Assembly: GCF_002813555.1 (NCBI RefSeq)
Contig: NZ_CP025057.1
Location: 1 to 64,000, forward strand
Length of the DNA stretch: 64,000 nt
Reading direction: 5' to 3'
Origin: Spiroplasma floricola 23-6
GTDB lineage: Bacteria; Bacillota_I; Bacilli_A; Mycoplasmatales; Mycoplasmataceae
Shown here: positions 54,597 to 64,000 of the stretch, piece by piece
How positions within the stretch are numbered: position 1 is the stretch's first letter
Layout: each line of letters starts with the position of its first letter
Notes under the pieces: generated by a model
The model's database searches: none
Seen by the model: the letters and a program-made list of their open reading frames with translations, nothing else
What the model was told of the DNA's origin: nothing
Translations under genes and position numbers: made by a program

Positions 54597-56171
54597 ATGT
54601 CACTTAAGATAAATGAAATATCTGAAGTCATAAAAAAACAAATAAAAGAATATGGTAAAGAAATTATTGAATCTCAAGAAGGTACTGTAGCAAGTATTGG
54701 TGATGGAGTTGCTTTACTCTTTGGATTAGATAACGTTATGATGGGTGAACTTTTAATTTTCTCAAACAATATTTACGGAATGGCTCTTAACTTAGAAGAT
54801 GGAGCTGTTGGTGCAGTTATTATGGGAGATGATTCAAAAATTCGCCAAGGTGATAAAGTTATAAGAACAGAAAAAGTTGTTGAAACACCTGTTGGAGATC
54901 AATTACTTGGAAGAGTTTTGAATGGTATAGGATTACCAATTGATGGAAATGGACCACTAAATAATGATAAATTTGCTCCTGTTGAAAAAATGGCATCAGG
55001 AGTTATGTCAAGAAAATCAGTTAATGAACCAATGGAAACTGGAATACTTGCAATTGATTCAATTATCCCAATTGGAAAAGGACAAAGAGAGTTAATTATT
55101 GGAGATAGACAAACAGGTAAAACTGCTATTGCAATTGACTCAATCATTAACCAAAAAGGGAAAAATGTTAAATGTATTTATGTAGCTATCGGTCAAAAAG
55201 AATCAACAGTTGCACAAGTTGTGGAAAAATTAAAACAAGCAGGTTCAATGGAATATACAACAGTAATTTCAGCATCAGCTAGTGAATCAGCACCAATGCA
55301 ATATATTTCACCTTATACTGGTGTTTCAATTGCAGAAGAGTGAATGTCAAAAGGTGATGATGTTTTAATTATTTATGATGATTTATCAAAACACGCTATT
55401 GCTTACAGAACATTAGCTTTACTTTTAAGAAGACCACCAGGTCGTGAAGCTTATCCTGGAGATGTTTTTTACCTACACTCAAGATTGTTAGAGAGAGCTG
55501 CTAGAGTAAATGAAAATTATGGAGGAGGAAGTATTACTGCTCTTCCAATTATTGAGACTCAAGCTGGTGATATTTCAGCATATATTCCAACAAATGTTAT
55601 TTCAATTACAGATGGACAAATTTTCTTATCAGAACAATTGTTTAATTCAGGAATAAGACCTGCAGTAGACACAGGTTTATCAGTATCAAGAGTTGGTTCA
55701 TCAGCTCAAATTAAAGCTGTAAAACAAGTTGCAGGTACTTTAAAATTAGAATTAGCTCAATATTATGAACTTCAATCATTTGCAAAATTTGGAAGTGATT
55801 TAGATGAAACAACAAAAGAAACTTTGAATCATGGTCAAAAAATTGTTGAGTTATTAAAACAAAGACAATATAAACCTATATCTCAAATAGAACAATCAAT
55901 TATATTATTAGCTATTAAAGAAAGATTAATAAGATGATTACCATTGAATGAAATGATTAATTTTAAAGAATCAATTATAAATCATTTTGAAAGTAATAAG
56001 GAAGCAAAAGCACTTAGAAAATTGCTAGCAACAGAAAAAGATTTCTCAAATGAACTTTATGAAAAAATAAAATCTCATGTTGTTTTAGTTTTAAAAGATA
56101 TGACTTCAAAAATAAAAGGTTATGAAGCATCTGATTTTGGTAAAGAAGAAGAGTTTAAAAAATTAAGCTAG
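54597..56171 (+). CDS. atpA: ATP synthase F1 alpha subunit
   Basis: Regulatory nucleotide-binding subunit; 524 aa. P-loop GDRQTGKTA (about residue 169), [35 protein letters not shown] and the Arg-finger block [18 protein letters not shown] are present. TGA codons at 55341 and 55935 are Trp. RBS GAGGTGA. One base separates its stop from the atpG start. Confidence 0.97.
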
Positions 56172-56172
56172 T

Positions 56173-58432
<2,260 letters not shown>

Positions 58433-58433
<1 letters not shown>

Positions 58434-58720
58434 TGCAATTAACTAAATTGAAAATAATTACTCCTGATGGTATATATATAAATGATTTAGAAGTTGAAAA
58501 TGTTAGTGTAAGAACAGCAGATGGACAAATTACAATTTATGCAAATCACTCAGCTATAGTTTCTACTTTATTAATTGGAGATATGAGATATGAAATAAAT
58601 GGTACTGTAAAGTATATTCATTTACATAGAGGAATATTGAGAGTTTCAAAAGAACAAATTAAAATATTAACTCAAAGATTATATGAAGTAGATGAAAAAG
58701 GTCAAAGATTAAAAAAATAA
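58433..58720 (+). CDS. atpC: ATP synthase F1 epsilon subunit, short form
   Basis: 95 aa: only the N-terminal beta-sandwich (ITPDGIYINDLEVENVSVRT, then ITIYANHSAIVSTL and YIHLHRGILRV) plus about ten residues. The usual C-terminal two-helix domain (normal total 130-140 aa) that inhibits ATP hydrolysis is missing. The stop is a clean TAA and no frame continues the domain. The N-domain suffices for rotor coupling in other organisms. Confidence 0.9.
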
Positions 58721-58751
58721 AATAGTTATTTTATATAAATTTTAATAATAA

Positions 58752-58796
58752 AAAAGCAGATTTAAGATTTCAACTCTTCCTCTGCTTTTCTTTTTT
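58752..58796. terminator. Bidirectional terminator between atpC and the convergent exonuclease gene
   Basis: AAAAGCAGA (58752-58760) pairs with TCTGCTTTT (58781-58789) with a 20-base loop. T-runs follow on the plus strand (58791-58796) and on the minus strand after the stem. The 3' end of the minus gene lies in the loop. Confidence 0.7.
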
Positions 58797-59691
58797 CTCT
58801 AATTGCTAATTGTTTTTGTACTTTATCTTCAATCATTTTTGTGAATGCTCACATTTTTTCTCTTTTTAAAAATCCCATAAATCTAATATAGTTAACTTTT
58901 AAAGGTTTAAAATTTATTCTTCCAATTTCAACATTTTTTAAAATACGAGCAATTTGCTTATTCATTAAAACTTGATCTTTACATTGTTCAAGTTTTTTTC
59001 TTTGTTCTTCTGGAAAATCGTTTAGATTCTTATAAACATTTTCAATACAACCATATTTTGAAATAAGTTTTGTAGCAGTACTATAATGCATACCTCTAAC
59101 ACCTTTTATATTATCGGATTGATCTCCCAATAGAGATTTAATATCTGGTATTTGACATGGCTTACATCCAAATTTTTCAATTACCTCTTTTGTTGTTATT
59201 ATTTCTTGTTTACATTTCTTTGATTGTTGTGAAACAATTCTTACATCTTCTGATACTAATTGATATGTATCTTTATCATTTGATACTATATCTACTTGAT
59301 ATCCTAGTTTTACTGCTATTCTAGCAATTGTTCCCATGATATCATCACCTTCAAATTTCACTTTTTCATATCATGGAATATTTGCTGAGGTTAAAAAATC
59401 TCTTACCAATTGCATTTGAGGAATCAAATCAGATGGTGTTTCTTTTCTTGTAGCTTTATATTCTGGATAGATTTCTCTTCTTCAACATTCTTTACCAACA
59501 TCAAATGTTACTATAACTGTATGATATTCATTTGATTGAATTAATTGAAAAATATTTGCAACAAATACATATACGGCATTTATTAAATAACCTTCTCTAT
59601 TTATTGCAATTTTTTTTCTTTTTAAACTTCCATAATAACCCTTATGAAGAAGGTGATATCCATCTATGATTACCACTTTTTTCTTATTCAT
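58762..59691 (-). CDS. 5'-3' exonuclease (DNA polymerase I N-terminal domain type)
   Basis: 309 aa stand-alone flap/5'-exonuclease. The metal-site motifs are VVIIDGYHLLHKGYYG (N-terminal Asp), TFDVGKECWRREIYPEYK, KFEGDDIMGTIA and VSNDKDTYQLV, followed by the helix-hairpin-helix region LLGDQSDNIKGVRG. Three TGA codons are Trp. Many mollicutes have this protein instead of a full PolA; it removes RNA primers and flaps. RBS GGAGAA overlaps the end of the preceding YigZ gene, so the two form a minus-strand operon. Confidence 0.92.
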
Positions 59692-59704
59692 TTTTATTCT
59701 CCTT

Positions 59705-60301
59705 CTAGTAATATCCTTGTTCTTTTTTTGTTATTTTAATTTTATTTTTAATTGAATCCAATTCTTCTAATTCTTTTAGTTTAAAATTGGCATAAACAGT
59801 TTCATTTACAAATTTATAGTTAATTTCATTTCATATATTTTTTAAAAATAGATTAATACTTTTAATATCAGAGATATTAAAACAGATTTCTATATTATAA
59901 AGAAATTCTAATTTTTTAAAATTAATTTCTTTTATCATTTTAATAGCACTAGCACTATAAGCTTTTTGCAAGCCCCCAGTTCCTAATTTAATACCTCTAT
60001 AATATCTTTTTACGAAAATAATTAAATTAGTTAAATTATTTACTTCAATTAACTTTAGCAATGGTTCACCTGCTGTTCCGTTAGGTTCTCCATCATTATT
60101 GTATCCATAAGTTAATTTTTCATCACCATATCTATATGCATAGCAATTATGGGTTGCGCTTTTATCTCTATTATTTTTTAAGAAAATATCTAATTCTTCT
60201 TTACTTTTAATTTTTGAAATATAGGTAATGAATTTTGATTTTTTAACTGTGTAATCTGATTCAACAACTTTTTCATTGTTTAATATTTTTAAAAATATCA
60301 T
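59705..60301 (-). CDS. YigZ/IMPACT-family protein
   Basis: 198 aa. Conserved IMPACT segments are SKFITYISKI, SATHNCYAYRYGD, NDGEPNGTAGEPLL and VKRYYRGIKLGTGGL. The family comprises RNase- or translation-regulator-like proteins of uncertain function. ATG 60301 is preferred; an in-frame GTG 60313 is upstream. One TGA (Trp) splits the frame near residue 158. Same operon as the exonuclease; its product is conserved but its biochemical role is not established. Confidence 0.88.
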
Positions 60302-60394
60302 AACTTTTACCACTTATTATTTTACCTTTAATAAGAATAAAATATAATAAAATTTGCATTTATTATAAATTCTTTCAAATATTAATACTATAAC

Positions 60395-60423
60395 TTTATA
60401 TTTCTTAATAATAATTGTATAAT
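60395..60423 (+). promoter_or_regulatory. Promoter of secA
   Basis: TTTATA (60395-60400) and TATAAT (60418-60423) are separated by 17 bases. The 159-bp divergent gap 60302-60460 is otherwise A/T-rich, and also must hold the minus-strand promoter. Confidence 0.55.
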
Positions 60424-60460
60424 TATTAAGATTTTGACTTAATAAAAAGGAGTAGTTTTA

Positions 60461-63361
60461 ATGGCAAGAGATAAATCGATAATTAAAAAGCACGGAAAAA
60501 TAGCTGATGAAATTATCTCACTAGAATCAGTTTATGAAAAATTAAGTGATTCAGATTTAGCAAAAAAAACCCAAGAATTTAGAGAAAGATTAGAAAAAGG
60601 AGAAACTTTAGACGATCTATTAGTTGAAGCTTTTGCAGTTGTAAGAGAAGCTGCATTTAGAGTTTTAAAATTAAAAGCATATAAGGTTCAACTTATTGGA
60701 GCAATTATCTTACATCAAGGAGATATTGCAGAAATGAGAACTGGGGAAGGTAAAACTTTAACAGGTCTTTTTCCTGCCTATTTAAATGCTCTCTCAGGTT
60801 TAGGAGTTCACGTTGTAACAGTTAACGAATATCTTTCTCAAAGAGATAGTGAAATAAATGGAAGTGTTTATAATATTTTAGGTTTAACTGTTGGTTTAAA
60901 TGGAAGAGATCTTTCAAAAGAACAAAAAAGATTTGCCTATGCACAAGACATTACTTATACAACAAACTCAGAATTGGGATTTGATTATTTAAGAGATAAT
61001 ATGGTTTATCGTTTAGATCAAAAAGTTCAAAGAAAATTAAATTTTGCAATTATTGACGAAGCTGATTCAATTCTTATAGATGAGGCAAGAACTCCATTAA
61101 TTATTTCTGGAGGTAGTCAAAATAGAATTAATTTATATAAAGCAGCTGATTCTTTTGCAAAAACTTTAGATCAAAAAACTGATATAGAAATGGACTTGGA
61201 ATCAAAACAGGTTTATTTAACAGAATCAGGAATAAAAAAAGCTCATAAATTCTTTAGTATTGAGAATTTATTTGATTTTAGAAATACTGAACTATTCCAC
61301 TTAATTATGAATGCTTTAAAAGCTTTATTTACATTTAAATTAGAAGTTGAATATACTGTTCAAGATAGTGAAATTATTTTAATTGATCAATTTACAGGAA
61401 GAACTATGCCAGGTAGAGCATACAGTGATGGATTACAACAAGCACTTCAAGCAAAAGAAGGTGTTGAAATAGAAGATGAAACTACAACACTTGCAACTAT
61501 TACTTATCAAAATTTTTACAGGCTTTATAGTAAACTTTCTGGTATGACAGGTACTGCAAAAACTGAAGAAGAGGAATTCTTAAAAATTTATAATACAAGA
61601 GTAATTGTTTGTCCTACAAATAAACCAATTATTAGAGTGGATGAACCAGATTTAACTTTTGGAACAATAAATGCAAAATTAAAACATTTAGTAAGAGATC
61701 TAGAAGAAGTTACACAAGCTGGAAGACCTGTACTTATTGGTACAACTTCAGTTGAATCTTCAGAACAAGTAGCTCATTATTTACAAAAAGCTAATTTAAA
61801 GTTTGAAATGATTAATGCTAAAAATCACCATAGAGAAGCAGAAATTGTTGAAAAAGCAGGACAAGTAGGATCAATTACTTTAGCAACTAACATGGCAGGT
61901 CGTGGAACTGATATTAAACTTTCTGATGAAGCAAAAGCAAATGGTGGATTGTTTGTTATGGGTATTGAACGTAACGAAGCAAGACGTATTGATAATCAGT
62001 TGCGTGGTAGAGCAGGAAGACAAGGAGATCCAGGAACTTCAAGATTTTATATTTCAATGGAAGATGAACTTATGGTTCGTTTCTCTTCTCCAAAATTAAG
62101 ACAAATGTTTTTAAAACTTGGAGATGATCATATTAAATCTAAATTATTTACAAGAGCAATTACAAATGCTCAAAAAAAATTAGAAGGTTTAAATTTTGAT
62201 CAACGTAAAAATGTTCTTGACTATGATAATATTCTTTCACAACAACGTGAAGCTATTTATGCACAAAGAGATTCAATTTTAGAACAAGAATCTTTAAAAG
62301 TTGTTCTTTCAAGATTCCATTATACAATTGCATTTGAAATTGTAGAAAGAAACTCTGAGTTGGTTCGTGGAGAAAGAACAATTAATATTCCATTGCTAAT
62401 TCAAGAAATAGATGGAAAATTTGTCTTTGAAGGAAGTTTAACAGAAGTAGATTTTATAGGTTTAGAAAAACAAGAAATAGCTAAAAAAATATCAGAAAAA
62501 ATGATGGAACATTATTTAAATAAATCTAGCTCAGTTCCTCATGAAGTAATTTCTGAAATGGAAAGAAGAACAATTCTTCAAACCTTAGATTATCATTGAC
62601 AGAAACACATTAATTTAACTCAAAAATTAAGAAGTGGTATTTACTTACAACAATATGCACAAAATAACCCATTACATGAATATGTAGAAGAATCTGCAAA
62701 ATTATTTAATAAAATGAAAGTTATGATTGCAGAAGAAACAATTATAAAATTAAATGGTTCATTTGTTAGAGAAATGAAAATGGATGAAGATATTAATTTT
62801 GTAGATTTACAACCTAAAACTGTAAATATAACAGATAAAGATATTGATGATATTCTAAAAGAATGAGATATTCCAAAAGAAAACTTTGGAAGAACAGCTG
62901 TTGAAAAAAGACTTAAAGAATTGCAAAAACAATTCAAAAAAGATAAAGATCAATTAGAAAAAGTAAATTTCCAATTTGCAGTTCTTGATGGTTTAATGAA
63001 AAAACTTGACGAGATGTTTGCTCAGCAAAATAAACAAGCAGCTGAGTTATCATTTGAAGCAGTAGAAAAAATAACTAAGAAATTTAATCTTGATAAAACA
63101 TTCACAAAAGAACAAGTTAAAGAAAGCTTTGATAAATTGATAAAAGAAGCTGAAAAAGATGAAGAAAAAACTAGTCTTTTAATAGAAACTCAAATATTAA
63201 TGGCAATAGCAACTCAATTTGAATCTAACCAAAAAGAATTCACAATAACTGATGAAGAGGGAAATGTGAAAAAAGTTTTCAAAACAAATCCTGATGGTTC
63301 AATTTCAGAAGATGATATTGAAGATACAGAGCAAGTTCAAACAAAAACAAAATTAGGATAA
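60461..63361 (+). CDS. secA: Preprotein translocase ATPase SecA
   Basis: Motor of protein export through SecYEG; 966 aa. Walker A MRTGEGKTL (about residue 93), Walker B region IIDEADSILIDEART (about 200), preprotein cross-linking domain between, LSGMTGTAKTEEEEF, NMAGRGTDIKL and RIDNQLRGRAGRQGDPG are present. TGA codons at 62597 and 62863 are Trp. The C-terminal end lacks the zinc-binding CxCx8CH tail and instead is an acidic/Lys-rich segment. RBS AAAGGAG. Confidence 0.97.
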
Positions 63362-63387
63362 AAAAAAATTTTATAATTACTTTATAT

Positions 63388-63419
63388 AAACAAGAACTAT
63401 ATATTTTTCTTGTTTTTTT
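63388..63419 (+). terminator. Intrinsic terminator after secA
   Basis: AAACAAGAA (63388-63396) pairs with TTCTTGTTT (63407-63415), followed by a T-run. TTGTTT at 63410-63415 may double as the -35 of the next promoter. Confidence 0.8.
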
Positions 63420-63437
63420 CATTTATCTATGTAAAAT
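63410..63437 (+). promoter_or_regulatory. Candidate promoter of uvrB
   Basis: TTGTTT (63410-63415) and TAAAAT (63432-63437) are separated by 16 bases; transcription would start near 63444, at the first base of the structured leader. Confidence 0.45.
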
Positions 63438-63444
63438 AATTGCT

Positions 63445-63504
63445 AGGAAATGACATCTCTAGGGGCTAAGCTCTAGATTTTTTAGTTCCTGTAATGGAGA
63501 TGAG
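63445..63504 (+). promoter_or_regulatory. Structured uvrB leader with terminator-like hairpin and pseudoknot potential
   Basis: Three pairings are visible. TCTAG (63458-63462) pairs with CTAGA (63473-63477), extended inside by G-C pairs and followed by TTTTTT, a terminator-like hairpin. AGGAA (63445-63449) pairs with TTCCT (63486-63490). CATCTC (63454-63459) pairs with GAGATG (63497-63502), which overlaps the uvrB Shine-Dalgarno GGAGATGAG. The last two pairings cross, so they would form an H-type pseudoknot. No known riboswitch class is recognised; function is inferred from base pairing only. Confidence 0.5.
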
Positions 63505-63512
63505 TATGAGAT

Positions 63513-64000
63513 ATGGAAAATTTAAAACAAAAATTTGAATTGGTCACTGATTATAAACCCAGTGGGGATCAACCAAATGCAATTATAAAATTAATTGATG
63601 GCTTAAAAAATAATGTTAAAAACCAAGTATTAATGGGTGCAACAGGTACAGGAAAAACTTTTACAATGGCAAATGTTATTAAAGAAATAAATAAGCCAAC
63701 CTTAGTTTTAGCACACAATAAAACTTTGGCAATGCAATTGTATATAGAATTAAAAGAACTATTTCCAAATAATAGAGTAGAATATTATGTTTCAAATTTT
63801 GATTTTTATCAGCCTGAAGCATATATTCCCTCAAGAGATTTATATATTGATAAAGATGCAAAAAGAAATAATGATTTGGAAATGATGAGATTAAGTGCTA
63901 TGAATGCATTAATGATTAGAAAAGATACAATAGTTGTCGCATCAGTTGCTTGTATTTATGCAACTCAAGATCCAAAGGAATATGGAGATGTATTTTTTGA
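63513..64000 (+). CDS. uvrB: Excinuclease ABC subunit B, 3' end outside the window
   Basis: DNA-damage recognition helicase of nucleotide excision repair; the first 162 residues are visible. Signatures are [25 protein letters not shown] (Walker A, about residue 42), [14 protein letters not shown] and [26 protein letters not shown] follows. Start ATG 63513 lies 8 bases after GGAGATGAG; an ATG at 63505 begins a different frame. The rest of the gene runs past the window end. Confidence 0.95.
   Translation, partial: MENLKQKFELVTDYKPSGDQPNAIIKLIDGLKNNVKNQVLMGATGTGKTFTMANVIKEINKPTLVLAHNKTLAMQLYIELKELFPNNRVEYYVSNFDFYQPEAYIPSRDLYIDKDAKRNNDLEMMRLSAMNALMIRKDTIVVASVACIYATQDPKEYGDVFF

Overview
The window is the origin-proximal part of a mollicute chromosome, starting exactly at the dnaA start codon. 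The DNA is very AT-rich. In-frame TGA codons fall at conserved tryptophan positions in most long genes (dnaA, rpoB, rpoC, secA and others), so TGA means Trp (genetic code 4). The dnaA-dnaN-gyrB-gyrA-serS order, an F-type ATP synthase operon, typical mollicute lipoprotein signals, an IspD homologue of the non-mevalonate isoprenoid pathway and a Bacillus-like cysS-rlmB-sigH-rpmG-secE-nusG-rplKA block together suggest Spiroplasma or a close relative. The species cannot be named from the sequence alone.

Layout. 1-8.3 kb: replication start region (dnaA, a perfect DnaA box, dnaN, gyrB, gyrA, serS), closed by two perfect parS-type sites 40 bp apart, the second inside a 56-bp perfect palindrome. 8.4-16.7 kb: SRP RNA, tadA, dnaX (with an in-frame 18-bp tandem repeat), recR, tmk, holB, a tRNA methyltransferase gene, tilS, ftsH. 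16.8-26.4 kb: hslO, an orphan ABC ATPase, a DUF1904-like gene, dus, lysS, a divergent AsnA-like gene, ispD, rpsF-ssb-rpsR behind a probable S6:S18 leader, rplI, dnaB. 26.4-31.3 kb: a lipoprotein, an Asn/Gln-rich repeat protein, ung and an ECF-type S component. 31.3-37.1 kb: cysS, rlmB, a SigH-like sigma factor, rpmG, secE, nusG, a cyclophilin, rplK, rplA. 37.1-40.7 kb: a HAD phosphatase, a MerR regulator with a frameshifted aldo/keto reductase, glyA. 40.8-50.3 kb: L10 leader, rplJ, rplL, a Vat-like acetyltransferase inserted ahead of rpoB, rpoC. 50.3-51.9 kb: a small membrane protein on the minus strand, rpiB, upp. 51.9-58.7 kb: atpI-like gene and atpBEFHAGDC. 58.7-60.3 kb: a two-gene minus-strand unit (5'-3' exonuclease, YigZ). 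60.4-64 kb: secA and the start of uvrB behind a structured leader.

Nearly everything reads on the plus strand, away from the origin. Genes are tightly packed, and at least nine junctions share the A of TAATG (stop and start overlapping by one base), which points to translational coupling. Intrinsic hairpin-plus-T-run terminators separate the operons. No stretch longer than about 260 bases lacks a gene or RNA element. I found no tRNA, rRNA, CRISPR array, insertion sequence or prophage. The accessory-looking items are the N/Q-rich protein, the Vat-like gene, the MerR/aldo-keto pair, the AsnA-like paralogue and the lipoprotein. No wholly novel multi-gene system is evident. The best leads are the paired parS palindromes, the catalytically eroded AsnA-like protein behind lysS, the SigH-like factor and the pseudoknot-capable uvrB leader.
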